NCBI GenBank assembly: GCA_023630585.1 | Contig: CM042558.1 | Coordinates: forward strand, 3,410,300 to 3,474,299 | Source of the DNA: Cranoglanis bouderius | Lineage: Eukaryota > Chordata > Actinopteri > Siluriformes > Cranoglanididae | DNA length: 64,000 nucleotides | Reading direction: 5' to 3' | Part shown: positions 1-21,042 of the stretch, piece after piece | Layout: the number at the start of each line of letters is the position of its first letter | Position numbering within the stretch: position 1 is the stretch's first letter | The notes under the pieces: generated by a model | Database searches by the model: none | What the model was told of the DNA's origin: nothing | The model's input: the letters and a program-made list of their open reading frames with translations, nothing else | Translations under genes and position numbers: made by a program

Positions 1-1286
1 CTTTGTGCTTCTGAGTCTTCTCCTATAATGCCTGATGAGGTTGGAGAATACATGGCAATGGATCTGAGACCATTCCTCCGTACAGAATCTCTCCAGATCC
101 TTCCAATTTTGAGGTCCACGCTGGTGGACTCTCCTCTTCAGTTCACCAAACAGGTTTTCTATGGGTTTCAAGTCAGGGGACTGGGATGGTCAGGGCAGGA
201 CCTTGATTTTGTGGTCAGTAAACCATTTTTGTGTTGATTTTGATGTATGTTTTGAATCATTGTCCTGCTGGAAGATCCAACCACGGCCCATTTGAAGCTT
301 TCTGGCAGAGGCAGTCAGGTTTTCATTTAATATCTGTTGATATTTGATAGAGTCCATGATGCCATGTATCCTAACAAAATGTCCAGGTCCTCTGGCAGAA
401 AAATGGCCCCAAAACATTAAAGAGCCACCACCATATTTAAACGTGGGCATGAGGTACTTTTCCATATGGCTACCTCTCTGGTGTTTATTGCCAAAAAGCT
501 CTATTTTGGCTTCATCTGACCATAGAACCCGATCCCATTTGAAGTTCCAGTAGTGTCTGGCAAACTGAAGATGCTTGAGTTGAGAGTAGGTGACTTCGGA
601 TTGTAGTTTTGGAGACTTTCTGACCCCAAGACACAACGAACTTCTGCAATTCTCCAGCTGTGATCCTTGGAGAGTTTTTGGCCACTCGAACCATCCTCTT
701 CACAGTGCGTTGAGACAATTTAGACACACGTCCAATTCCAGGTTGATTCATAACATTCCAGTTGACTGGAACTTCTTAATTATTGCCCTGATGGTGGAAA
801 TGGGCATTTTCAATGCTTTCTTATAGCCACTTCCCATTTTGTGAAACTCAACAACCTTTTGCTGCACATCACAGCTGTATTCCTTGGTCTTACCCATTGT
901 TATGAATGACTAAGGGAATTTGGCCTATGTGTTATCTCATATTTATAACCCTGTGAAACAGGAAGTCATGGTTGATCAATTTCCTGTTCCTAGTCACTAA
1001 GGTGTACTAAAAAAAATGTAAAATATCAATGGGAATATACTTCAAATATATTTTTCTCATATGAATTCATAAGGGTGCCAATAATTGTTGCACACCTATA
1101 ATTAACAAAGATCTTTTTTCTTTTGGATAAACCTGTATTGTGTTTGCAGTTGTTTGATATCCATGAGAGCAGAGTATTTTTGTGAATTTTCTTAACAAAA
1201 GATCAAAAGGGTAAACAATTAAGACAATTTTTCACAGCCTTCTTTGCTCATATTTACCAAGGGTGCCAATATTAGTGGACGGCACT
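1..1286 (-). mobile_element. Tc1-like (DD34E-type) transposon, decayed, cut by window edge
   Basis: The minus strand encodes broken Tc1 transposase. An N-terminal start lies near 890 (MGKTKEY-type), a DNA-binding part follows at about 750-512, and the catalytic part at 636-190 contains WSDEAKIELFG, GGGSLMFWG and QQDNDSKHTSKST. The C-terminal PSQSPDLxPIENL part reads towards position 1. Stops and frameshifts break the frame throughout. The right terminal inverted repeat ends near 1286 with the GGGTGCCAATA-type terminus; the left end is outside the window. It lies in the intron upstream of the trpm4-like exons. Confidence 0.9.
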
Positions 1287-1300
1287 TTGTGTGTGATTAT

Positions 1301-1390
1301 GTATATATATGGTGGTGGCAGCATCATGCTATAGGGCTCCCTCTCTTCAGCTGGGACTGGGGCTCAGGTCAAGATAGACGAAATCATTAC
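1301..1390 (+). mobile_element. Tc1 transposase fragment
   Basis: A short stretch matches the Tc1 catalytic block GGGSIMLWG followed by the SSAGTG region, in a broken frame. It directly abuts a fragment of a different Tc1-like family at 1391, so the junction is either an old insertion or a recombination between transposase genes. Confidence 0.6.
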
Positions 1391-1921
1391 CTGGGGAACA
1401 GATGGCACCAGGATGCACTGTGGGAAGAAGGCAAGCTGGTAGAGGCAGTGTGATACTCTGGGCAATGTTCTGCTGGGAAACCCTGGATCCTGGCGTTCAT
1501 GTGGATGTTACTTTGACTTTTACCACCTAGCTAAACATTGTTGTACACCCCTTAACTGCAGCAGTATTCCTTAATGGCTTTGGAATCTTACAGCTGGATA
1601 ATGTACCCTGCCACACTGCAGAATTTGTTCAGGAATGGTTTGAGGAACATGACAAAGAGTTTAAGGTGTTGACTTGGCCTCCAAATTCTCCAGATCTCAA
1701 TCCAATTGAGCATCCGTGGGATGCGCTTGACAAACAAGTCCGAACCATGGAGGCAACTTACAGAACTTAAAGGATCTGCTGCTAACGTCTTAGTGCCAGA
1801 TATCACAGCACACCTTCAGAGGTCTTGTGGAGTCCATGCCTCAATGGGTCAAAGCTGTTTTGGTAGCACAAGGGGGACCTACATTACACAATATTAGGCA
1901 AGTGGTTTTAATGTTATGGCT
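1391..1921 (+). mobile_element. Tc1/mariner-like fragment with DD36E spacing
   Basis: The plus strand carries the C-terminal half of a transposase in broken frames: GRGSVILWAMFCW, DNVPCHTAEFVQEWFEEHD, then WPPNSPDLNPIEHPWD. Counting from the second catalytic Asp to the Glu gives 36 intervening residues, against 34 in ordinary Tc1. The fragment ends with the family's 3' sequence just before the GT microsatellite. Other fragments of the family lie at 40030-40400 (+) and 42470-43260 (-). Confidence 0.8.
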
Positions 1922-1924
1922 GAT

Positions 1925-1926
<2 letters not shown>

Positions 1927-1988
<62 letters not shown>
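1927..1988. repeat. (GT)n microsatellite beside a splice acceptor
   Basis: About 31 uninterrupted GT units. The run ends only 14 bases before the acceptor AG at 2001-2002 of the trpm4-like penultimate coding region, so it occupies the place of the polypyrimidine tract and branch region. Confidence 0.97.
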
Positions 1989-1991
<3 letters not shown>

Positions 1992-2002
1992 TGCACTCAT
2001 AG

Positions 2003-2432
2003 AGTGGATGGTGTTCTCAAACAAACAGCTGAGATCAGGGATTTGGATCGCAGATTAAGAGCCCTTGAATCTGAGGTTAGTGGTCTGCTTGGATTTGGTT
2101 CAATGCAACCTCATAATTCATTCAGAAAATTTCTTGAAGTGGCTATCGTCATGCCAAACCCTTTCTTCTTCACTGTCACTCTCCTCCAGATGGAATTCTG
2201 TTCATCTACACTTATATGGATGGCTGAGGCTCTCTCTCAGAGCAGCATGCTAAAATCCACTAAGCCTCCTCCCACACGTAAAGGTGACTTTATTTTCAAC
2301 ATTATTAATTCATTGTTTGTATTGTATTGTTGCCAATATAATATTACATTTCTCTCAACGTAACTAAAATTCCTTTCTTTTTCTATGATTTGTTTTGTTT
2401 TTTTAGTAAACCCGACCAAACCGTACATGTGA
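2003..2432 (+). CDS. trpm4: TRPM4-like C-terminus (last three coding exons, partial gene)
   Basis: TRPM4 is a calcium-activated monovalent cation channel of the plasma membrane; its C-terminal coiled coil drives tetramer assembly. Three exons can be read. Exon 2003-2075 (acceptor AG, donor GTTAGT) encodes VDGVLKQTAEIRDLDRRL and onward, a heptad-patterned coiled coil. Exon 2190-2283 encodes MEFCSSTLIWMAEALSQSS followed by a Pro-rich KPPPTRK. A possible last exon, 2407-2432, encodes VNPTKPYM and a stop. Phases match at both joins. Without the last splice the frame runs on to a stop at 2361-2363. The identification rests on resemblance to the end of vertebrate TRPM4 as I remember it (coiled coil, WVAEALSRS-type segment, Pro-rich tail) and on hrc being the next gene, as in mammals. 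Upstream exons are outside the window. A candidate AATAAA lies at 2672-2677. Confidence 0.6.
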
Positions 2433-2799
2433 GAATGGTTCCCTCATCTTTCATCTCTCTTTTGCCCCCTTTCTCTTCGTCTCACACACATAGACACACA
2501 GTGGTGTAAAAGGCAGTGTATTCCTGTCATACAGTCTATTTTATGAGTGTGGTCACTTATTTAAATTGGCCATATTTGTCCTCTTCCTTGCATCTGTGTT
2601 TATTATTCCAAAGGAAAAAGTGAGATTGCAGAATAAGAGAATAGGGTCAAACTTGGGCAAAAGGACAGCGGAATAAAAGTTTCTGACTGTATACATTGTT
2701 CATTTGTTTTTTTTACCACAAGAATTAATGTGTTGATTTAAAAAAAACTGTATTTTGTGTTTATTCAGCTTGCCTTTGTTTGAAATCAGGGTTTTTTTT
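2433..2799 (+). other. Putative trpm4 3' UTR and flank
   Basis: There is no coding signal. The stretch contains an AATAAA at 2672-2677, a plausible polyadenylation signal for the trpm4-like gene, and A- and T-runs after it. Confidence 0.45.
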
Positions 2800-3170
2800 G
2801 GTGTGCAAGTTTTAGGCGGGTTGTGAGAAAATGCTGTTAAGTAGGAACGCTTTCAAAAATAGACATGTTAATAGTTTATATTTATCAATTAACAAAATGC
2901 AAAGTGAGTGAACAGAAGAAAGAGCTACATTAAATCAATATTTGGTGTGACCACCCTTTGCCTTCAAAACAGCATCAATTCTTCAAGGTACACTTAAACA
3001 ATTATACCAAACAGGTGCTAATGATCATCAATTCGATATGTAGGTTGAAACGCAATCATTAACTGAAACAGAAACAGCTGGATAGGAGGAATAAAACTGG
3101 GTGAGGAACAGCCAAACTCAGCTAAGAAGGTGAGGTTACTGAAGACAGTTTACTGTCAAACGTCATACAC

Positions 3171-4078
3171 CATGGCAAGACTGAGCACAGCAACAAGACA
3201 GAAGGTAGTTATACTGCATCAGTCTCTCCCAGGCAGAAATTTCAACGTAGACAGGGGTTTCCAGATGTGCTGTCCAAGCTCTTTTAAAGAAGCACAAAGA
3301 AACAGGCAACGTTGAGGACTGTAGATGCAGTGGTCGGCCAAGGTTTACTTCCCTTCGCAATCGGAAGATGCCCAGTAGTGCCATCAGCTCAGACCTGGCA
3401 GAAACCAGTGGGATCCTGGTACACCCATCTACTGTCCGGAGAAGTCTGGTCAGAAGTGGCCTTCATGGAAGACTTGCAGCCAAAAAGCCATACCTCCGAC
3501 ATGGAAACAAGGCCAAGTGACTCAACTATGCACGAAAACACAGGAACTGAGGTGCAGAAAAATGGCAGCAGATGCTCTGGACTGATGAGTCAAAATTTGA
3601 CATACTTGGCTGTAGCAGAAGGCAGTTTGTTTGCCGAAGGGCTGTAGAGCGGTACACGAATGAGTGTCTGCAGGCAACAGTGAAGCATGGTGGAGGTTCC
3701 TTGCTAGTTTGGGGCTGCATTTCTACAAATGGAGTTGGAGATTTGGTCAGAATTAAAGGTCTCCTCAATACTGAGAAGTACAGGCAGATACTTATCCATC
3801 ATGCAGTGCCATCAGGGAGGCATCTGATTGGCCCCAAATGTATTCTGCCGCATGACAACGACCCCAAACCTACAGCGAAAGTCATTAAGAACTATCTCCA
3901 GCGTAAAGAAGAACAAGGAGTCCTGGAAGTGATGGTATGGCCCGCACAGAGCCCTGATCTCAACATCATCGAGTCTGTCTGGGATTACATGAAGAGAGAG
4001 AAGCAACTGAGGCCGGCTAAATCCACAGAAGAACTGTGGTGAGTTATCCAAGATGTTTGGGCCGACCTACCTGCCGAG
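3171..4078 (+). pseudogene. Transposase pseudogene of the DD38E-spaced element
   Basis: The frame starts at ATG 3171 (MARLSTATRQKVVILHQS) and is broken between about 3250 and 3570. An open stretch at 3572-4042 covers the DDE domain. A TGA interrupts it after the STEELW segment, and the following QDVWADLPA segment then runs into the LTR at 4079. The remaining tail (LxxSVPRRIDAVLKAKG-like, ending in a HTKY-type terminus) resumes after 4549. It cannot make an intact enzyme. Confidence 0.8.
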
Positions 4079-4549
4079 TGTCATGGATTTCCCCCCGCGC
4101 GGTGCTCCCGAGAATTCAGCGAGCGCTTCCGGGTTTCACTGACATTGACTTTGTTTATGCTGACACGTGTGGTTTTGTTTTGATCTCTGTCCTGTCTCCG
4201 CCCCGTCATGTCATTGGTCACTTCCTAATGTCTCAGCTGTTGTGTGTTACCCCCGTTGATTACTGTGTGTACTTAAACCCCTTGCGTTTCCTTGTTCAGG
4301 GCGAAGTATCGTATCTCTGTGTTCAACCGCCAGTGCATTACCAAGCCTTTCGTTCTGTGTTCCTCGTTTCATGGTTTTTTGATACCGTTTCCGTGCTAGT
4401 GTTTTCGATTCGTGCCTAGCCCTGTTCGTGAACGTTTGCAGTTCGCCTGTTTACTGTTTTTGATTTATCTCTACGATTTGGATTTGTCTGCCACTCCCTT
4501 TATATTAAAGCTCTTACTGCACTTGCCGTCTTATTTTCATTACATGACA
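4079..4549 (+). mobile_element. Solo LTR of a retrotransposon
   Basis: A 471-bp insertion begins TGTCATGG and ends CATGACA, so it has inverted TGTCATG/CATGACA termini. It is GC-richer than its surroundings and has ATTAAAG near 4505 as a possible poly(A) signal. It is flanked by CCGAG on the left and CAGAG on the right, a probable 5-bp target duplication with one mismatch. No internal coding region is present. A diverged partial copy lies in opposite orientation at about 10134-10324. Confidence 0.8.
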
Positions 4550-4771
4550 CAGAGTTCCTTCAAAAACTGTGTGCGAGTGTACCTCGAAGAATTGATGCTG
4601 TTTTGAAGGCAAAGGGCAGTCACACCAAATATTGATTTGGTATAGATTTTTCTTCTGTTCACGCACTTTGCATTGTTATTAATTGATAAATATAAACTAT
4701 TAACATGCCTATTTTTGAAAGCGTTCTTTACAGCATTTTTTCACACCTGCCTAAAACCTTTGCACAGTACT

Positions 4772-4866
4772 GTGTGTATATATGTATGTATGTATGTATG
4801 TATATATGTGTGTGTGTGCGTGTGTGTATGTGTGTGTGCGTGTATATATACAGAGAGAGAGAGAGA
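4772..4866. repeat. Compound TATG/GT/GA microsatellite
   Basis: Successive TATG, TG, GTGC-interrupted TG, TATA and GA repeats directly abut the right end of the Tc1-like element. Confidence 0.9.
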
Positions 4867-6284
4867 TTATGTCTTAATAATATATTAATACTCTTCTTTC
4901 AGACCAAAGGAGTCGATTGTTACTATTTGCGGGATCTTTCTTTGTGAACAGTTTTAATTCGTTTTATAAAGGCTCAAAGCAAGAATAGCCATTCAAGCGC
5001 AATGACAGTTGCAAAAATAAATCCCAAACAAACATCGGAAAGGTGGTGGAGTTACAGAGAACCAGTTAAAAGCACAAAGAGAAAGTAGTTTTGATGGGGT
5101 CTTTTCATAATTCTATGTGGTTTGCCAGTATCGGACTACAAGCCAAGCCGAAAATAACAAAACATTTTAAACAATTGAAATTTTAAATTCAAACAGTTAC
5201 ATTTAAACCAATAGGGCTAATGTTTGCAAATGTTTATGTGAATTAAGCAGCGGGAGATGTGTTTACGCAGGGAGTAATAAAGATCTCGGCTTTCAGTGGA
5301 CTGCAGTACATGAGCCCGATCCATTTGTGGGTCACGTTGTTACCAGAAATTTGCATTAATGGGTATTTCAGGTTCTTTGATATGTATAATTTGTATAATA
5401 ACTCATCATTTAATAAAAAATGAAACATACAGTGGTGCTAAATGTTTCTTACTGCAGTCTCACTAGATTCCTTCCTCTGAATTATCATTGCTGAAATAAA
5501 ATAAAGGTGAACTGCAGCATTTTAGTGCACTGTTAGTAATTACTTCCAGTAACAACTGGGACAGAGGCTTGATATAATGAGATCAGTCAACACACACTGT
5601 GAACAGGTGTGTATAACCTGGTGACTACTGTGCGACTTCTCTAGTATCAGACACCTGTCTATATTTCTGCTCTTTTGCTTATGATCAGATGAATTATACT
5701 TTGGATGGAATACAATCAGGGGTGCAGTTTGTTATTTTCGAGTATAATTTAGCTGACTTGATTAATGTCACTTTCAAGTGTTACGTCTTGTACTATTTGT
5801 AAGCACTGGGAATGGGCGGGTTTGTGAAACGTTTGTGGGCCAAGGTAGAAGTCAAAACTTACAGCCTCCACATCTTCAGAAATCTTCATCTTTGTATTGT
5901 AGTTTAACATTGTGTTCTGTATGCATTCTCATAAATGTACATAACATGTTGCTGTAATTAACACAGTGCTGCTGACTGTTATTATTATTGTTGTTGTTTT
6001 GTATGATTATAATGAATTTTTATTATTATTTTGAAATAAGGTGTTTTTTTTTTACACAGTTATTAAAACATTACAAAAAAGAAAGTTAAAATACAATCAA
6101 ATTTGATAGACGAATAAAAAACGAATCAAACACAAAATTAAGATTCTATTTAAAAGTTCAATTTTAGTTTGTGTGTTTGTTTTTTTTTTAAGTAATAGTC
6201 AAACGCAAAGGCAAAGCAAGTGATGTTAAATGATCACTGACCATGTACCTATATCGATCATCTTCTTGGGTCCTCACACATTTT
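4867..6284. other. Intergenic, AT-rich; nothing recognised
   Basis: Frames on both strands are short and carry no family motif. I recognise no transposon termini or structural RNA. Confidence 0.5.
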
Positions 6285-7562
6285 GACCAATTTGAAGGTG
6301 AAATTTGAGGCAGGTGTTTTCAGTCAATGGGACGACAATCAGGTGTGAGGTGAGCGTCCTGTTTTATTTAAAGAACAGGGATCTATCAAAGTCCGCTCTT
6401 CACAACACATGTTTGTGGAAATGTGTCATGGCACGAATAAAGGTGATTTCTGAGGACCTCAGGAAAAGAGTTGTTGATGCTCATCAGGTTGGAAAAGGTT
6501 AGAAACCATCTCTAAAGAGTCTGGACTCCACCAATCCACAGGCAGACAGATTGTGTACAAATGGAGGAAATTCAAGACCATTGTTACCCCCCCCCCCCAG
6601 GAGTGGAGGCCAACAAAGATCACTCCAAGAGCGAGACGTGTGATAGTCCACGAGGTCACAAAGGAACCCAGGGTAACTTCTAAGCAACTAAAGGCCTCTC
6701 TCAACTAATTGGCTAATGGCATGAGTCCACCATCAGGAGAACACTGAACAACAATGGTGTGCATGGCAGGGTTGCAAGGAGAAAGCCACTGCTCTCCAAA
6801 AAGAACATTGCTGCCCATCTGGAGTTTGTTAAAGATCAAACAAGACAGAAGATTGAAAAATGTTTTTTGGATGGATGAGACCAAAATATAAATTTTGGTT
6901 TAAACGAGAAGCGTTATGTTTTGAGAAAGGAAAACACTGCATTCCAGCATAAGAACCTTATCTCATCTGTGAAACATGGTGGTGGTAGTATCATGGTTTT
7001 TGCTGCATCTGGGACAGGACGGCTTGCCATCATTGATGGAACAATGAATTCCGAATTATACCAGCGAATTATAAAGGAAAACGTCAGGACATCTGTTCAT
7101 GAACTGAATCTCAAGAGAAAGCGGGTAATGCAGCAAGACAATGACCCTAAGCACACAAGTCGTTCTACCAAAGTATGGTTAAAGAAGAATAAAGTTAATG
7201 TTTTGGAACGGCCAAGTCAAAGTCCTGTCCTTAATCCAGTAGAAATGTTGTGGAAGGACCTGAAGCGAGCAGTTCATGTGAGGAAACCCACCAACATGCC
7301 AGAGTTGAAGCTGTTCTGTGCTGAGGAAAATTCCTCCAAGCCGATGTGCAGGACTGATCAACAGTTACCGGAAATGTTTAGTTGCAGTTATTGCTGCACA
7401 AGGGGGTTACACCTCATACTGAAAGCAAAGGTTCACATACTTTTGCAGCTCACAGATATGTAATATTGGATCGTTTTCCTCAGTAAATATACTTTTAGGG
7501 CATGTGCGAAAATCTGATGATGTTTTAGGTCATACTTATGACCAAACTGTCAAGCACCACTG
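6285..7562 (+). mobile_element. Tc1 (DD34E) element, 5' truncated and decayed
   Basis: This is the same family as the element at 20069. The left inverted repeat is missing, and the right one ends CAAGCACCACTG before TA at 7563-7564. The transposase starts at 6429 (MARIKVISEDLRKRVVDAHQ) with stops soon after. The catalytic part at 6921-7463 has SSVKHGGGSIMVF, QQDNDPKHTSRSTKVWLKK and PSQSPVLNPVEMLW, with 34 residues between the second Asp and the Glu; DLNPIE has become VLNPVE. A C10 tract at 6589-6598 adds to the disruption. Confidence 0.88.
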
Positions 7563-7564
7563 TA

Positions 7565-7812
7565 GAAATACAGCTTTCTTTATGTTTGAATTTGGTATAG
7601 ATGTTTTCATTTTTCAATTCAACATTTTCAAGGGATACAGTGTGCCTCCGAATAACCTTTCGTAAATATTTACACTATATCGGTATAGCAATTTTGTGTT
7701 ATATTTGCCATACCCTCAATTTCAGACTTGCATCTAACCTACACTTGAAACATGATAGTCGTTTTGCACACCTTCCAAATCACAAGCGTGCAAATACATG
7801 ATGATGATGATG

Positions 7813-7863
<51 letters not shown>

Positions 7864-8080
7864 GAACGCAACCCATTGAGCAATAATGTTTTTCCTGTTT
7901 TCTAGTGTTGGTAAGCAAGTAGATGGAATGAATAAACATTTAAAGATGAACTAAGCAGATCAGAGAGAACTGGTTTCAGTTACAGCGAGTGAGGTCAAGG
8001 TCAGATTATGGAGTGTATTGTGAGCTGCTTTATATAGCATCGCGATCACCTGTCAGGCTCAGTGAAGCTCTACGCATATA
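7565..8080. other. Intergenic with an (ATG)n(ATT)n microsatellite
   Basis: A trinucleotide microsatellite (ATG then ATT units) occupies about 7797-7862. Nothing else is recognised. Confidence 0.7.
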
Positions 8081-8621
8081 CAGTACTGTGCAAACGTTTT
8101 ACTCGCCCTAATTTTTTTTTTTTAGTACAAACTTTGTTATAGATTTTTTTATTTTATGACTTATCAAGTCAGTAGAAAAAAACATTTTAGATTCCCAAAC
8201 ATTAGTTTTCTAGCACAAAATTAAATGTTACAGAAAAATGTTTGTAGGTCATTAAAGAAAGCAGCATATTACGTAAGAGACACTTTTCAGACAAAAAAAC
8301 ACAATGAAGGCTGCTGGGTTTTGCTGCAAAAATAAGAAGCGAGTGCGAAAGTCAAAGTCTCCAGAAGAACTGTGTCTGGTTCTGCAAGATGCTCAGTAAA
8401 ACTTACCAGCTCATTTCCTTATAAAACTGCACAATTTGTACCGGAGACTATTATTTTTTATTTTTTTGTCACACCAAATATTGACTTTGTTTCATTTACT
8501 ACTGTTTACTGCCCTTTACGATATTTTTTTAAAACGTAGAAACATTTAATTTTATTATTTTGAAGGCATCTTCGCTCTACAGCATTCCTTTGCATGTGCC
8601 TAAAACTTTTGCACAGTACTG
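8081..8621 (+). mobile_element. Short non-autonomous Tc1-like element, copy 1
   Basis: A 541-bp element with CAGTACTG termini, flanked by TA. It shares ends with the DD38E-spaced element at 2800. Inside it keeps only a remnant of the transposase C-terminus (SPEELCLVLQDAQ, stop), then the region ending in a CHTKY-like codon run. It is an internal-deletion derivative. Copies 2 and 3 are at 12758 and 17242, and a broken copy is at 31024. Confidence 0.88.
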
Positions 8622-8651
8622 TATATGACAGTCTTTATCTGACTTTGGAGA

Positions 8652-9075
8652 TTGTGTGTGTGTGTGTGTGTGTGTGATTGTGCATGCCCTTCTCTTGTGC
8701 TAACATGCACACCATTGCTATGTTTGTTATCTTTCTCACTCACATAGACAGGCTGAATAGAGGACATCAGAAGAACAGCCTTACAGACATGTGGTCTTGT
8801 CAGTCATGTGTCCCTGTGCTTCCTTGCTCCATTTTGTTCTCTGATTGTGTGTGTCAGTGTATTTGCATGTGTGCGCTCGTGTGCATGTGACTGAACTGAA
8901 GTGGTCACTGCCTGCAAAGGAGCCCAATGACAAGTGGACCTACTGCTGCACCTCGGCTTGCAGGAGTTGTTTACTTTCTTTTTTCTAGTGCAAAGAACTA
9001 AAGTTTAAACTGATTTAGGGTGGGGACACTGCAGTAGACTGGAAGATCCGGTTCCTTCTTGTGTGAGGGTTGAAA
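8652..9075. other. Upstream region of hrc with a short (GT)n
   Basis: A GT repeat lies at about 8654-8676, followed by unique sequence. A pyrimidine-rich tract ending CTAG near 8988 could be the acceptor of a 5' UTR exon. No firm TATA box is seen. Confidence 0.35.
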
Positions 9076-18539
<9,464 letters not shown>

Positions 18540-18962
18540 GGACATTTCACTGCGCCTCCTATGCCATCCTGTGGTGGACAGCAGAAGTAAAGCTCATTGG
18601 TTGAGTGATGTTATAAAAAAAAAAAAAGAAAAAAAAAAAAGTGTCATCAGCATAAGTTGGAAATGTGACCTTTTATCCATCATAATAGATCTTCTCATCA
18701 TTATCTTACCATTTTACGAAGTTCATAGTAGCAGGATGGAGAGATTTAAAGCAGATCTTTAAATCCCATCTTTAAGTTTTCTCGTTTACAGAAATGACTA
18801 ATAAAATACAGACTATTTATTTTCAGTTGCATCAGATTCTCTCATGATAAAATACTTGTATTTAGTGCCACCAGAAGTAAATAATTTCAATAAAGAGCAG
18901 ATAAGATACATGATTCAGTGGTGCGCTGTGTATTTGCCCCAAAATGCACAGATGAAGTTCTA
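18540..18962 (+). other. hrc 3' UTR
   Basis: Non-coding sequence after the hrc stop, with A-rich tracts near 18615 and AATAAA at 18800-18805 and 18889-18894. Confidence 0.6.
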
Positions 18963-18974
18963 ATAAAATAAATA

Positions 18975-19160
18975 CATTCACGGCATTTGGCAGATGCCCT
19001 TATCCTGAGCGACTTACATTTATCTCATTTATACAACTGAGCAGTTGAGGGTTAAGGGCCTTACTCAAGGGCCCAACAATGGAAGCTTGGTGGTGTTGGG
19101 ATTTGAACTCACAAACTTCTGATCAGTAGTCCAACATCTTAACCACTGACCTTCAGTTTT
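18975..19160 (-). mobile_element. tRNA-derived SINE
   Basis: The minus strand has a tRNA-like head with a B-box-like GATTTGAACTC complement and a tail containing the conserved CGGCATTTGGCAGATGCC-type sequence near 18980. It is similar to the SINE at 29050-29240. Confidence 0.7.
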
Positions 19161-19164
19161 GAAG

Positions 19165-20066
19165 TCCTGTTTTAGCTCATTATTCCACTGATGAGTGTCT
19201 GGGAGGGGGGGCGGAATTGTATATTTTATTTTTCTGACATCATTATCTACCTTATAGAAGTAGACACTTATACTCCTACTGCTTTGCTTGAGAAAAAAAA
19301 AGAAAGAAACCATCATACAACAAAACACACAATTTATTAAGTATACCTCTGGAGCCATTAGACTTTGCTCTTCATTCTTCATTCAGTCATTTATGACTGC
19401 CAGCAAATGAACTGGGACTAAAGCATCAGTAGATGATCCTGCCACAGCAATAAAAGTAAAACATTAATACAGCAATAACTTGAACAGTATCTGCTGACTG
19501 AAATGGATTCATACATTAAATAGACAGTAGACCTTCAATACCAGGTTTCGAGCTCATATGAGTCTCGCACACACATACTGTACACTGAGATCAAAACCAG
19601 TTTTTCTTCAGTAAAGACAGCGCATCATGTGCTGTTCCTTGAACTCATTTGGCATTTTCACAAAAATGGGCTCACGTACACAACCACACATACATTACAA
19701 ATTAGCTAAATGCTTTATATAATAGACCTGAACCTAATAGACCTGAACCTGGAAGTGAATTTTCTTGGAATGTTGCCAGGTGAAAGCAGAAACTGATTAT
19801 GCAAAATTCCACTTACAGAATGAATATAATGAGTGGTAATTATAGGGTTTTAAAAAATGCCTGAGGTGTATTGTCATGTGATCTGCAAGTTAGGAATTAC
19901 ATCTTGCTTCTACAATAGTTTCTTGCTATTGCCATCATTATATCACATAATTTGCTTTGACTGAAAGTTCATTATCCATATGTAAGAAAGGTTCTTGAAT
20001 GATGGTCATGGGTCTGATATTTGTAATACTGTCTTTATTCCACTATGTGCATACAAAGCAATAAAC
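19165..20066. other. Intergenic, nothing recognised
   Basis: No coding signal, transposon terminus or RNA gene is recognised. Confidence 0.5.
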
Positions 20067-21042
20067 TACAGTGTTGCTTGAAAGTTTGCGAACCTTTTAG
20101 AATTTTCCACATTCACGCATAAATATCACCTAAAACATCATCAGATTTTCACAAAAGTCTTAAAAGTAGACAAAGAGAACCCAATTAAACAAATGAGACA
20201 AAAATATCATACTTGTTCATTTATTTATGGAAAATGATCCACTATTACATATCTGTGAGTGGCAAAAGTATGTGAACCTCTAGGATTAGCAGTTAATTTA
20301 AAGGTGAAATTAGAATCAGGTGTTTTTAATCAATGCGATGATAATCAGGTGTGAGTGAGCGCCCTGTTTTATTTACAGAACAGGGATCTATCAAAGTCTG
20401 ATCTTCACAACACATGTTTGTGAAAGTGTGTCATGGCACAAGCAAAGGAGATTTATGAGGACCTCAGAAAAAGAGTTGTTGATGCTCAGCAGGCTGGAAA
20501 AGGTTACATCTCTAAGGAGTTCACCAATTCACAGTTGTGTACAAATGGAGGAAATTCAAGACCATTGTTACCCTCCCCAGGAGTGGTCGACCAACAAAGA
20601 TCACTCCAAGAGCAAGACATGTAATAGTCTGTGAGGTCACAAAGGAACCCAGTGTAGCTAACTAAAGGCTTCTCTTACATTGACTAATGTTAATGTTCAT
20701 GAGTCCACCATCAGCAGCAACCCTGAACAACATTGGTGTGCAAGGTTGCGAGGAGAAAGCCGCTGTTCTCCAAAAAGAACATTGCTACCTGTCTGCATTT
20801 TGCTAAAGATCACATGGACAAGCCTTTTTTTGTGAACAGATGCAACCAAAATAGAACTTTTGGTTTAATTGAGAAGCATTATGTTTGGAGAAAGGAAAAC
20901 ACTGCATTCCAGCACAAGAACCTTATCCCATCTGTGAAACATGGTGGTGGTATTATCATGGTTTGGACCTGTTTTGCTGCATCTGGTCATATTTATGCAG
21001 ACAAGTTCAAGTTCAAGTTGCTTTATTGTCATTTCAACCATA

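Larger units (their letters stand above)
2800..4772 (+). mobile_element. Tc1-like transposon with DD38E spacing, interrupted by a solo LTR
   Basis: Long inverted terminal repeats of about 200 bp (2800-3000 and about 4550-4772) flank a plus-strand transposase pseudogene. The outer termini carry the AAAGTTTTAGGC-type motif, and the right end reads CACAGTACTG. The catalytic part has WTDESKFDILG, HGGGSLLVWGC, HDNDPKPTAKV and WPAQSPDLNIIESVWDY. Counting from the second Asp to the Glu gives 38 intervening residues. This element is the evident parent of the short derivatives at 8081, 12758, 17242 and 31024, which share its termini and transposase C-terminus. The solo LTR splits the transposase tail at 4079. 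Confidence 0.85.

Noticed and set aside
1827..2363. 178-codon frame through the GT repeat
   Set aside because: It is a VCVCVC read-through of the microsatellite joined to an exon, an intron and the next exon; splice sites explain the two real parts.
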